Source: Clostridia bacterium (GTDB lineage Bacteria > Bacillota > Clostridia > Oscillospirales > CAG-272). From it: a stretch of DNA of 33,666 nt. Positions within the stretch are counted from its first letter, which is position 1. Each line of letters opens with the position of its first letter. The stretch covers positions 1 through 33,666 of the forward strand of contig JAFTRA010000041.1 in NCBI GenBank assembly GCA_017462485.1. The letters are read 5' to 3'. Positions 19,153-27,602 of this stretch are shown here, piece after piece. A program made the position numbers and the translations under genes. The notes below the pieces were generated by a model. The model was not told the origin of the DNA. It did no database searches and saw only the letters and a program-made list of their open reading frames with translations.

Positions 19153-20787
19153 ATGCAGAGACGGACGATAGACGGAAAATGCTTTGCCGAAATGCTTCAC
19201 GGCGGAGCGGTAATGCTTTCCGAGCATGCTCAGGAAATAAACGATTTGAACGTATTTCCGGTGCCTGACGGAGATACGGGAACGAATATGACCAAAACTC
19301 TTGAGGGCGGACTTTCGGAGATTTCCTCTGATAGCGAAAGCATAGGCGAGCTTTCGGGCAATTTCGCTCACGGAGTATTGCTTGGAGCAAGAGGCAATTC
19401 GGGCGTAATTCTTTCGCAGATTTTTGCCGGAATTAACGAGGAGCTTTCAAAATATGATAAGGTAGGAGCAAAGGAGCTTGCGCGTGCGTATAAGAATGGT
19501 ATTAAGAAATCCTATTCCGCCGTTCAGAATCCCACCGAGGGAACGATACTCACCGTTTTCCGAGAAAGCACCGAATATGCGGCAGATAATATTAACGACG
19601 AGTCGAGCATAGAGGATTTCTTCAAGCTTCATATAGAAAAGGCGAGGCATTCGCTTGCCAAAACCAAGGATTTGCTCCCCGCTCTTGCGGAGGCTGACGT
19701 GGTTGATTCGGGAGCGGCAGGCTACCTTTATATTGTAATGGGAATGTATGCCGTGCTTACGGGTGAGCTTGAGGGAACTATATACAAAAGCGTAACCGAA
19801 AACCCCACGGAAAAGATAGATATTAACCTCTTCACACGTGATTCAAGGCTTGAATTCGGTTATTGCACCGAGTTTTTGCTTCGTCTTACCACCGATAAGG
19901 TTGACCCCGACAGCTTTGAGATTGCGAGGGTGCTGTCAGTCCTCGAGGAGCTTGGCGGTGAGAGCGTCGTAGCCTATAAGGAGGGTGATATAGTAAAGGT
20001 CCACGTGCATACCTTTAAGCCGGGAGACGTTCTCTCGCGCGTTCAAGCGTTCGGAGAATTTCTGACGGTCAAAATAGAGAATATGTCGCTCGGTCACTCG
20101 GAAAGCGCAAAGCCAAAGGAGAAGAAAAAATTCTCGGTGCTTACGGTTGCCTCCGGCGAGGGAATGAGCGCCCTGTTCTCTGATATGGGAGCAGACGAAA
20201 TAGTTGCGGGCGGTCAGACTGCAAACCCCTCAACCGAGGAGTTTATAACAGCCTTTAAGAAATGCGACTCGGAGCATATTATAGTTCTTCCCAACAATAA
20301 GAACGTTATCCTTGCCGCAAAGCAGGCTGCCGAGATGTATAACGACGCTGAAATTCATATAATTCCGACGAAGAATCTTATGCAGGGCTACGGAGCGCTC
20401 TCGGTTATAACACCCGGAATTACGGATATCAACGCCCTCGTTCAAAGCATAGAAAGAGCGGCGGAGGGGGTTGTCGGCAGCGAAATCACAAGAGCCGTGC
20501 GTGACGTAACGATTGGCGGTAAGCAAATCCACGCGGGCGACTATATTGCCATAACAGACGGTGAAATAAACGCCGTAGCTGAAACTGCTGAGGCAGCGGT
20601 TATGAATATGCTTTCCGAAATAGGTATGGACGACTATGAAATTATAACTCTATTCGTCGGACGTGAGGTTAGCGACGCAAGAAGAGTCGAGCTTACTGAG
20701 CTTATTGAGGAGTCTTATCCCGACTGCGAGCTTGAGGTTTATATCGGCGGTCAGGACGTTTATGACTATATGATAGCCGTTGAATAA
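19153..20787 (+). CDS. fakA: Fatty acid kinase catalytic subunit FakA-like (DAK2/DegV-fusion)
   Basis: Transfers phosphate from ATP to a fatty acid held by a DegV/FakB partner, making acyl-phosphate. The 544-residue protein has the full family build. An N-terminal DhaL/DAK2 nucleotide domain (about 10-200) has NVFPVPDGDTGTNM, with D39 and D41 as likely magnesium ligands, and GARGNSGVILSQ. The middle domain has C238, H284 and H286, matching the Cys/His/His metal site described for FakA. A C-terminal DegV-like domain (about 310-544) completes it. GGAGG is four bases before the ATG. It opens the five-gene block ending at 24205. Confidence 0.93.
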   Translation: MQRRTIDGKCFAEMLHGGAVMLSEHAQEINDLNVFPVPDGDTGTNMTKTLEGGLSEISSDSESIGELSGNFAHGVLLGARGNSGVILSQIFAGINEELSKYDKVGAKELARAYKNGIKKSYSAVQNPTEGTILTVFRESTEYAADNINDESSIEDFFKLHIEKARHSLAKTKDLLPALAEADVVDSGAAGYLYIVMGMYAVLTGELEGTIYKSVTENPTEKIDINLFTRDSRLEFGYCTEFLLRLTTDKVDPDSFEIARVLSVLEELGGESVVAYKEGDIVKVHVHTFKPGDVLSRVQAFGEFLTVKIENMSLGHSESAKPKEKKKFSVLTVASGEGMSALFSDMGADEIVAGGQTANPSTEEFITAFKKCDSEHIIVLPNNKNVILAAKQAAEMYNDAEIHIIPTKNLMQGYGALSVITPGITDINALVQSIERAAEGVVGSEITRAVRDVTIGGKQIHAGDYIAITDGEINAVAETAEAAVMNMLSEIGMDDYEIITLFVGREVSDARRVELTELIEESYPDCELEVYIGGQDVYDYMIAVE

Positions 20788-20876
20788 AAGGCTACGACGA
20801 TAAATTAAGCGTATTTCACCGTACTAAACATTGTAAATTTAGCCGAACCAACCTAAGTCGAATACGTTTTAAGAGA

Positions 20877-20897
20877 CGCATTTTTCGTATAAATGCG
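20877..20897 (+). other. Small hairpin before plsX
   Basis: CGCATTT (20877-20883) pairs with AAATGCG (20891-20897). There is no T run, so it is not a clear terminator. It is the only structure seen in the 152-base gap and may control the ratio of fakA to downstream message. Confidence 0.35.
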
Positions 20898-20939
20898 CCA
20901 AAAAGTCTTGCAATATTTAACATTAGAGGTATTAGCGAT

Positions 20940-21932
20940 ATGAAAAATCAGTATAAAATAGTTATAGATACTAAGGGCGCGGATAAGGGCCCCGAAATGA
21001 TTATAAGAGGCGCGCTTCTGGCTCTTGATAAATACCCCGAGCTTTCGGTGCTTCTCGTGGGTGACAGTGAGTTGATTTCAGAGGAGTGCAAAAAGCAGGG
21101 AGCGCCTATAGAAAGAATCGAGATACTTGAAGCTCCCGGCACTATTACTAATTATGACAGTCCAGCGGCGGCACTCTTCGAGAAAACCGATTCCTCTCTC
21201 GTAAGAGCGCTCGAAGCGCTTTCTGCGCGTGAGGACCTCGTAGGACTTATAAATGCGGGTAGCACGGGTGCGCTTATCGCAGGCTCAATGCGTTACCTTT
21301 CCGGGAAGGAGCGAGTGCGTCCCGCCCTTGCGGCAGTTCTTCCCGCGTCAAACGGAGGCTTTACCTGCCTTGTCGATACTGGAGCTACGATAGATTGCCC
21401 CGCGTCAACTCTTCTTCATTTCGCAAGACTCGGCAGAGATTTTATGAAAAATCTTTACAGAATAGATAACCCAAGAGTCGGACTCCTCTCAAACGGAGCA
21501 GAGCCCACGAAGGGAAATAAGGTCGTAAAGGAAGCCCACGTTCTTCTTAATGAAGCTGAGGATATCAACTTCGTCGGCAATATAGAGGGCAACGGCGCGC
21601 TTTCGGGTGATTGCGACGTTCTCGTATGCGACGGCTTTGCGGGAAACCAGGTGCTTAAGGTAACCGAGGGCATAGCAAAGCGTATCATAACCGATATAGT
21701 CAAGTATTCGAAAAAAACGGGTGATGAGAGCCTTATGAAGCTCGTTGGCTATCTTATGGGGATTTACGATTTCAATTCTCTTGGCGGCGGTATAATACTC
21801 GGAACGTCGAAGCCCGTAATAAAGGCTCACGGCGCTGCAAACGAGCAGTCGATAGTCAGCACGGCGGGAATACTTCTGAATCTTGCCGAAAATAAGGAAA
21901 TCTTCGATAAAACAGCATTTGATATTAAATGA
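20940..21932 (+). CDS. plsX: Phosphate acyltransferase PlsX, divergent
   Basis: Interconverts acyl-ACP and acyl-phosphate, the link between fatty acid synthesis and phospholipid synthesis. The 330-residue protein has the family's length and motif order. However, the classic N-terminal DAMGGD appears as DTKGADKGP, and SAGNTGAL appears as NAGSTGAL (residues 106-112), so it is a variant form. LVDTGATIDCPASTLLHFARLG, LLSNGAEPTKGN and the C-terminal GGIILGTSKPVIKAHGAAN are well conserved. AGAGGT precedes the ATG. Fifteen bases separate it from the DegV gene. Confidence 0.93.
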   Translation: MKNQYKIVIDTKGADKGPEMIIRGALLALDKYPELSVLLVGDSELISEECKKQGAPIERIEILEAPGTITNYDSPAAALFEKTDSSLVRALEALSAREDLVGLINAGSTGALIAGSMRYLSGKERVRPALAAVLPASNGGFTCLVDTGATIDCPASTLLHFARLGRDFMKNLYRIDNPRVGLLSNGAEPTKGNKVVKEAHVLLNEAEDINFVGNIEGNGALSGDCDVLVCDGFAGNQVLKVTEGIAKRIITDIVKYSKKTGDESLMKLVGYLMGIYDFNSLGGGIILGTSKPVIKAHGAANEQSIVSTAGILLNLAENKEIFDKTAFDIK

Positions 21933-21947
21933 AAAGAGGAATAGAAA

Positions 21948-22850
21948 ATGAGTAAAATCAAAATTATGTGCACCTCTACGGGCTGCATAGAGTACGCTCC
22001 CGAGCGTTACAGAAATCTCGGTATAGACATAATAAGAGTACATATTTATTTCGAGGACAAGGAGTACCTTGAGGGCATAGGACTTGACCCCGTAGAATTC
22101 TACGCGCGTCTTGAGACTCTTGAGAATCCCAAAAACAATCTTCCGAAAACAGGCCTGCCTACGCCTATCGAGATTAAAGCGCATTATGAAAAGGCAATCG
22201 AGGAGGGATATGACGAAGTCATAGTATATGCTATATCTTCGGGACTTGGCGGAACGTTCAATCAGCTCTCGGTCGTGGCAAAGGAATTTTCGGACAGAAT
22301 AAAGATTCACGTGGTAGATACCAAGCTCACCGCTTTTGGAGAGGGACTTCTCGCTATAAAGGCGCAGGAAATGGTTAATGCGGGCAAGAGCGCGGAGGAA
22401 ATTCTTAAGGAAACCGCTTGGATGATGAAGCGCCAGATATTTATGGGCGTTGACGGTAAGCTTGACTATCTTATCTACAACGGCAGACTTAAGGGCGGTA
22501 AGGCGTTTATGGGCCAGATGCTCAAAATCTGCCCCGTAGTTCACTTTAACGAGCTTGGAGAGTGCGTTGCGCTTGAGTCGGTAAGAACACAGAAAAAGGC
22601 GCTCATACGTACCTGTGAGATACTCAAAGAGAAAATAGGGGACAGAAGCCCCGATGATTATATCCTCTTCCACGTTTATACGGGTCCCTCGCTTCTCGAA
22701 ACGCTTCTTCCGATAGAGGAAAAGTACGGAATCAAGACCAACCACGAGGACGTAATAATGTCCCCCGTCAGCGGAAGCCATAACGGACCATGGCTTGCGG
22801 GCTATGGCTATTTGCCTCTGCGCCGTGACGACGAGCCTCTGGAGGACTAA
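21948..22850 (+). CDS. DegV-family fatty-acid-binding protein (FakB-like)
   Basis: Binds a fatty acid in a buried tunnel and presents its carboxylate to FakA. The 300-residue protein keeps the three functionally important positions described for FakB proteins: Ser97/98 in AISSGLGGT, Arg180 in YNGRLKGG, and His278 in SGSHNGPWLAG. Its start (CTSTGCIEYAPE) departs from the usual DSxxDL opening, and the TSQPS loop is TGLPT, so fatty acid specificity may differ from known FakBs. AGAGGA precedes the ATG. Its stop abuts the start of the GNAT gene with no gap. Confidence 0.93.
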   Translation: MSKIKIMCTSTGCIEYAPERYRNLGIDIIRVHIYFEDKEYLEGIGLDPVEFYARLETLENPKNNLPKTGLPTPIEIKAHYEKAIEEGYDEVIVYAISSGLGGTFNQLSVVAKEFSDRIKIHVVDTKLTAFGEGLLAIKAQEMVNAGKSAEEILKETAWMMKRQIFMGVDGKLDYLIYNGRLKGGKAFMGQMLKICPVVHFNELGECVALESVRTQKKALIRTCEILKEKIGDRSPDDYILFHVYTGPSLLETLLPIEEKYGIKTNHEDVIMSPVSGSHNGPWLAGYGYLPLRRDDEPLED

Positions 22851-23981
22851 ATGGTAGAGATTAAAAGAGTCGAAACTAAAAGAGACGTAAAGGAGTTTAT
22901 CGAGTTTCCCTTAAGGCTTTACCGCGGATGTGAATATTTCGTTCCGCCGCTTTACGCAGATGAAAAGAAGCTTATCCTTTCCGGCGGCAATACGGATATA
23001 GCCGAGTCGGTATTCTTCATTGCCGTGCGCGACGGAAAAACCGTTGGCAGAATACAGGGAATTTTGCATAAGCAGTATAACGAGCTTCACGGTGAGAAGC
23101 GTATCAGATTTACGAGATTTGACTCGATAAACGACACCGAGGTTTCACAGGCTCTCTTTAAAGCCCTTGAAAAATGGGGAGAGGAGCGCGGAATGACTGC
23201 TGTATGCGGTCCTCTTGGATATAGTGACCTTGACCGAGAGGGACTTCTTATCGAGGGATTTTCGGAGAATTCCACCTTTGAGGAGCAGTATAACTACGAA
23301 TACTATGCTACGCTTCTTGAGAATTCGGGATATGAAAAGGAAGTCGATTGGCTCGAATTTGAGCTTCGCGCACCCGAAAAGAAAAACGATATGCTGAAAA
23401 GGGTTGCAGAGCGAGCTCTCGAGCTGAATAAGCTTCATATAGCTCAAACCAATATGTCAAAGCGCAAATATATAGAGAAGTACGGTGACAGCTTCTTTGA
23501 ATGTCTTGACGAGTGTTACAGTAAGCTATACGGCACCGTGCCGATTTCCCCCGAAGCTAGAAAAGAGCTTATCGACCAGTTTTTGCTTATCATCAATATC
23601 GAGCTTGCCGTTTTTATCTGCGACGAGAGGGAGAGGGTAGTGGCGTTCGGGCTTTGCTTCCCCGCAATAGGTGACGCTGTTAAGAAAAGCGGCGGCAGGC
23701 TTACGCTCCCCACGCTTATAAAGCTTCTTAAGCTCACAAATCGTCCAAAGGTTATGGACCTCGGACTCGTAGCGGTACGCCCCGAATATCAGAACTCGGG
23801 TGTCAATGCCGTGCTTATAAACGGTATTGTTGAAATGCTCTCCTCGGGCAAGATTGAGAAATGCGAAACCAACCTCAATTTAGAGACGAACACCGCAGTA
23901 ATAGCGCAGTGGAAGTATTTCACTCAAAGGCAGCATAAGAGAAGACGCTCTTATATAAAAACAATAGAAAGTGAGAAATAA
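22851..23981 (+). CDS. GNAT-fold N-acyltransferase-like protein (YghO-like)
   Basis: A 376-residue protein with an N-terminal part (EFPLRLYRG...YFVPPLYADEKK) shared by a widespread family of uncharacterised GNAT-related proteins. It has conserved CGPLGYSDLDREGLLIEGF (about 119-137) and NYEYYATLLENSGYEKEVDWLEF, and ends in a classical GNAT acyl-donor loop region, GLVAVRPEYQNSGVNAVLI. Members are annotated as N-acetyltransferases without proven substrates. Immediate contact with the DegV gene and only two bases to the ACP gene suggest the donor may be an acyl-ACP or acyl-phosphate rather than acetyl-CoA. That is inference; it could also be an unrelated passenger. Confidence 0.82.
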   Translation: MVEIKRVETKRDVKEFIEFPLRLYRGCEYFVPPLYADEKKLILSGGNTDIAESVFFIAVRDGKTVGRIQGILHKQYNELHGEKRIRFTRFDSINDTEVSQALFKALEKWGEERGMTAVCGPLGYSDLDREGLLIEGFSENSTFEEQYNYEYYATLLENSGYEKEVDWLEFELRAPEKKNDMLKRVAERALELNKLHIAQTNMSKRKYIEKYGDSFFECLDECYSKLYGTVPISPEARKELIDQFLLIINIELAVFICDERERVVAFGLCFPAIGDAVKKSGGRLTLPTLIKLLKLTNRPKVMDLGLVAVRPEYQNSGVNAVLINGIVEMLSSGKIEKCETNLNLETNTAVIAQWKYFTQRQHKRRRSYIKTIESEK

Positions 23982-23983
23982 AA

Positions 23984-24205
23984 ATGCTTGATAAATTAAA
24001 GGAAATACTCGGCAAGGTTTTGCCCGACGTTGATATGGACACTGTAACCGAGGAAACGAAGCTTATAGACGACCTCGGCTTCGACTCCCTCGCTCTTATG
24101 ATGATGTCTATGGAAATCGAGGACGCGTTCGGCTTCAAGTTCAAGGAATTTGTAAGATTTGAAAGCGTTGGTGACGTGGCAAAATATCTCGAAAGCAGAA
24201 TATAA
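23984..24205 (+). CDS. Acyl carrier protein
   Basis: A 73-residue acidic four-helix carrier. The phosphopantetheine attachment serine is Ser35 in DDLGFDSLALM, and the following EIEDAFGFKF is typical of ACPs of fatty acid type. It is not next to fabD/F/G genes, so it may be a second, dedicated ACP that serves the PlsX and GNAT genes before it. It is the last gene of the operon, ahead of a strong terminator. Confidence 0.95.
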   Translation: MLDKLKEILGKVLPDVDMDTVTEETKLIDDLGFDSLALMMMSMEIEDAFGFKFKEFVRFESVGDVAKYLESRI

Positions 24206-24247
24206 CTTAAGGCAGAAATGTGTCTTTGATAGAAAGCAGAACGTTAA

Positions 24248-24285
24248 AACGCCCCCGGAAAGCTCTCCGGAGGCGTTACTTTTTT
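24248..24285 (+). terminator. Terminator of the acyl-phosphate operon
   Basis: AACGCCCCCGGA (24248-24259) pairs with TCCGGAGGCGTT (24266-24277), six-base loop, then a T run. Confidence 0.92.
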
Positions 24286-24384
24286 ATTTGTTTTATAAGG
24301 ATTAGTGACTTAAAGGATACTGAAATTTACAGTCGTAAGACTTATTTTGTATAGTTAAGTTTTAGCGTCTGTGTGCTGACGGAT

Positions 24385-25842
24385 TTAATTGGATTTTTCC
24401 ACGGCTTTGTTTCTTTCTTCGAGGTCCGAGACAATTTTTTCGTACATCTTTTCATCAATCTTGAACTTTTTATAATAGATGATAAAGCCTGCGAGAATGC
24501 AGAGCAGAGGAAGTATCATCATAGCTATTTTCATTATCCAGATAGGCGAGCCCTCAACGCCCATTATAAGAGCGTTTATTTCAGCCTGAACAGCTGAAAT
24601 CTCGGCAGCGTCGGTCATACCCGCCATAGATTCCTCAAGCCCTGCGATTTTTTCTGATACGGGGTTTATTCCCGATATAATGAGAGTTGCCGTAACGACT
24701 GCCGTACCTACCGCACCGCCGAGCTTGTTAATAAACGGCTGGACGGCAAAGCTTACCGATTCGTTACGTCGCCCGAGCTTCCACTCTCCGTACTCCACGG
24801 CGTCCGCAAGGAATAGAAGCATAAGAAGCTGAATGAATGCCTGCGCAAAGAAGAGCGCAAGTCCCGCTATTACTATGAGGGCGAGCTTCTCGAACGAGAA
24901 GAAGAATATTACGTATGCAATTACCACGGTTACCATAGAGCCGAAGTAGAGCTGCTTTCTCGTAAATCTTTTACTGAATATAGGGAATACCGAAAGTGCC
25001 GTAAGCTGCGCAACTCCGAGAACCGCGGCAAATATCATATAAGTACCCTCGTCCTTGTATGCGTACTTGAAGTAATATACGCCGAACGATGTAGTAGTGC
25101 AGTAGCCTATCATAAAGAGCGCCATAGCGAGAGCAGAAATCATAAGCTGGTCGTTTTTCGCAAGAGCTTTAATCATACCGCGAAGAGTCGTTTTTTCCTC
25201 CAGCTGCTCTGTCTGCATACGTTCTTCTTTAACACCGAGGACGGTGAATGCCTGGAAGAACCACATAAGAAGCACGATTATTACGGTAAACCAGAAATAA
25301 GATTTTCTTGGCGACATACCGAAAATATCGGGTACCATAGTATAAAGAACAACTACTGCAAACATACCGATATTAGCGCAAATTCTTGCTATAGCGCCGA
25401 TTTTCTCTCTCTGCTTCTGGTCCTTCGTGATAGCAGGCATAAGCGACCAGTAGGAGATATCGTTAGTTGTGTACGCCATACCCCAAAGAAGATAAATAAT
25501 AGCAAAGAAAACTATGTATCCCGTACCCGAAAGCTTAAAATTGGAGAATAACAGAATAGTCAATATACCCGACGTAATAGCGCCGAACACTATCCACGGC
25601 TTGAATTTACCCCATTTTGTCGAGGTGTTGTCAACTATTGTACCCATAATCGGGTCGTTAAGAGCGTCGAAAACTCTGAACGCTACCATAAGCGCTCCGA
25701 TAATGCCAAGCTGAGCGTTAGAGAGGCCGACAACCTCGGTAAGATACGTAATGAAGTACATACTGATGAGCGTATATACGGCATCTCTGCCCAGCGTACC
25801 GATACCAAAGCAGAATCGGTTTCTTTTTGCAGTCTTATCCAT
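24385..25842 (-). CDS. GPH-family sugar transporter
   Basis: A 485-residue, about twelve-segment cation/sugar symporter of the glycoside-pentoside-hexuronide family (MelB-like). The start RFCFGIGTLGRDAVYTLISM and the conserved FRVFDALNDPIMGTIVDNT segment (about 55-75) are diagnostic, as is the GRRNESVSF stretch after segment 9. It has a long lysine-rich C-terminal tail. As the last gene behind the mannosidase and the GH13 enzyme, it probably imports the oligosaccharides they split. The substrate is likely a beta-mannoside or an isomalto-type sugar. Confidence 0.92.
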   Translation of the reverse strand: MDKTAKRNRFCFGIGTLGRDAVYTLISMYFITYLTEVVGLSNAQLGIIGALMVAFRVFDALNDPIMGTIVDNTSTKWGKFKPWIVFGAITSGILTILLFSNFKLSGTGYIVFFAIIYLLWGMAYTTNDISYWSLMPAITKDQKQREKIGAIARICANIGMFAVVVLYTMVPDIFGMSPRKSYFWFTVIIVLLMWFFQAFTVLGVKEERMQTEQLEEKTTLRGMIKALAKNDQLMISALAMALFMIGYCTTTSFGVYYFKYAYKDEGTYMIFAAVLGVAQLTALSVFPIFSKRFTRKQLYFGSMVTVVIAYVIFFFSFEKLALIVIAGLALFFAQAFIQLLMLLFLADAVEYGEWKLGRRNESVSFAVQPFINKLGGAVGTAVVTATLIISGINPVSEKIAGLEESMAGMTDAAEISAVQAEINALIMGVEGSPIWIMKIAMMILPLLCILAGFIIYYKKFKIDEKMYEKIVSDLEERNKAVEKSN

Positions 25843-25863
25843 TTTGAATTTTCCTTTCGTTTT

Positions 25864-27495
25864 TTAAATTGTAGAAGAGGTAAGTCTGAATTCAAACGGC
25901 TTAAGCACCTCACCCGAAGCCTCATAGCTCGAGATAACGGTATTTTTGTAAGCGGAAAGCTCTTTCGGGAGCTTTACCTCTTTTCCGCACATATTGAATA
26001 TCGAAACCAGCTTCTTGCTACCGAGGACTCTCGCAAATGCGTAAACGCTCTTACCCTCGTAAAGCGGAACGAACTCTCCGTCGCAAAGAACGTCAAGCTC
26101 CTTTCGTAAGGAAATCATCTTTTTCCAAAAGGCAAGAGTTCCGAAGTCAAGCGTAAGCTCACGCTCAACGTTGATATTCTTGTGATTTCCGTTAACCTTA
26201 AGCCAAGGCTTTGAGTCCGAGAAGCCCGCGTTTTCTCCGTCTGACCACTGCATAGGAGTTCTTGCGTTATCGCGTGAAGTTTTCTGTATCATTTTCCAGC
26301 GTATGCCCCTTGGAATACCGAGGCTTTTCGCCATCTTATAGACGTTGTGGCTCTCGATATCCATAACCTCGTCAAGACACTTGAAATCTCCGTTTGTCAT
26401 ACCGATTTCCTGTCCCTCGTAAACGAATGGCGTACCGCGAAGCGTCATAACGAGTCCAGCCATCATCTTTGATGCCTCGGAGAGATACCCCTCGCTGTCG
26501 GAAAATCTGCTGATAAATCTCGGCTGGTCGTGGTTTTCGAAGTAAACGGCATTCCAGAAAAGTCCCGTCTGCCACTTGGTTATTGTCTGCATAAGCTTTT
26601 TCGGACGAAGCTTCTTTTTAAACCATTTAACAGCAATCTGGTCGCATTCCATATGCTCAAAGGAGAATACCATATCAAGCTCGTCGCGCTCCTCGTCGCA
26701 AAGGTCGCGCGCCTTTTTCAAATCAACAAATACGGTTTCTCCGACCGCCCACGCCCCGTAAGGCTCAAGGCAGCATTTACGAAGCTCGGCAAGTATTTTG
26801 TGGCACCCATCGGTAGAGAGATAATGCTCGCTTCCCGTAAGAACGAGGCTCTTTTTGCCGTTCTCAAGGCTGTTCTTGTAGATTACGTTTATTACGTCGC
26901 ATCTGAAGCCTCGAACACCCTTTTCAAGCCAGAATTTCATAACGTCCTTGATTTCTTCTAAAACCTCGGGGTTGTGCCAGTTGAGGTCGGGCTGCTTTTT
27001 GGAGAAGAGGTGCAGATAGTATTCGTCTGAGTCCTCGCCGCCGAATTTTGCCCAAGGGCATTCGGCGAAGAAGTTGCCCCAGTTGTTAGGCAGCTTTCCG
27101 TTTTTACCCTTTTTAATTATATAATAATTGCGATACTTCTCCTCGCCTGCTAGCGCGCGCTTAAACCACTCGTGCTCATCGGACGTATGGTTTATAACGA
27201 GGTCCATAACTATATCTATTCCGCGCGCCTTTGCTTCGGAGATAAGAGTCTCGAAGTCCTGCATAGTGCCGAATCTTTCCTGGATAGCCTTGTAATCGGA
27301 AATATCGTAGCCGTTATCGTCATCGGGGCTCTTGTATATAGGGGAGAGCCAAATAGTGTTAACGCCAAGCGAGGCTATGTAATCAAGCTTCGATATAATG
27401 CCCGGCAAATCTCCCATACCGTCGCCATTTGTGTCCTTATAGGACCTTGGATAAATCTGATAAACTACGGTGTCGTTCTTATAATTTCTTGCCAT
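25864..27495 (-). CDS. GH13 alpha-glucosidase, oligo-1,6-glucosidase type
   Basis: A 543-residue cytoplasmic enzyme that releases glucose from the non-reducing end of short alpha-glucosides. The GH13 active site is complete: nucleophile D200 in GFRCDVINVI, acid/base E253 in VGETVFVD, and D323 in ENHDQPR. The TNGDGMGDLPGI calcium-type loop is at about residues 22-33. Val201 next to the nucleophile is the residue found in alpha-1,6-acting members, where alpha-1,4-acting maltases have Thr, so 1,6-linked substrates are favoured. Its own promoter lies just upstream, and the transporter gene follows after 21 bases. Confidence 0.93.
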   Translation of the reverse strand: MARNYKNDTVVYQIYPRSYKDTNGDGMGDLPGIISKLDYIASLGVNTIWLSPIYKSPDDDNGYDISDYKAIQERFGTMQDFETLISEAKARGIDIVMDLVINHTSDEHEWFKRALAGEEKYRNYYIIKKGKNGKLPNNWGNFFAECPWAKFGGEDSDEYYLHLFSKKQPDLNWHNPEVLEEIKDVMKFWLEKGVRGFRCDVINVIYKNSLENGKKSLVLTGSEHYLSTDGCHKILAELRKCCLEPYGAWAVGETVFVDLKKARDLCDEERDELDMVFSFEHMECDQIAVKWFKKKLRPKKLMQTITKWQTGLFWNAVYFENHDQPRFISRFSDSEGYLSEASKMMAGLVMTLRGTPFVYEGQEIGMTNGDFKCLDEVMDIESHNVYKMAKSLGIPRGIRWKMIQKTSRDNARTPMQWSDGENAGFSDSKPWLKVNGNHKNINVERELTLDFGTLAFWKKMISLRKELDVLCDGEFVPLYEGKSVYAFARVLGSKKLVSIFNMCGKEVKLPKELSAYKNTVISSYEASGEVLKPFEFRLTSSTI

Positions 27496-27532
27496 AATCG
27501 CCGCCCCTTCAGGTAAAATTCTTTATATAACC

Positions 27533-27561
27533 ATTTTACCAAAAAGCGCATTAAAAAGCAA
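27533..27561 (-). promoter_or_regulatory. Promoter of GH13/transporter unit
   Basis: On the minus strand TTGCTT (27561-27556), 17-base spacer, TAAAAT (27538-27533). Confidence 0.6.
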
Positions 27562-27583
27562 CTGTTCAACTTGGATAATATTA

Positions 27584-27600
27584 TTAGTAAATATTACTAA
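27584..27600. promoter_or_regulatory. Possible operator upstream of GH13 promoter
   Basis: TTAGTAA-ATA-TTACTAA is a perfect inverted repeat just upstream of the -35 box and two bases past the mannosidase stop codon. Its place suits an activator or repressor of the sugar locus. Confidence 0.4.
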
Positions 27601-27602
27601 AG

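Noticed and set aside
21489-22781. A 430-codon open frame on the minus strand
   Set aside because: It lies fully opposite plsX and the DegV gene, both secure, and the translation has no recognisable domain.
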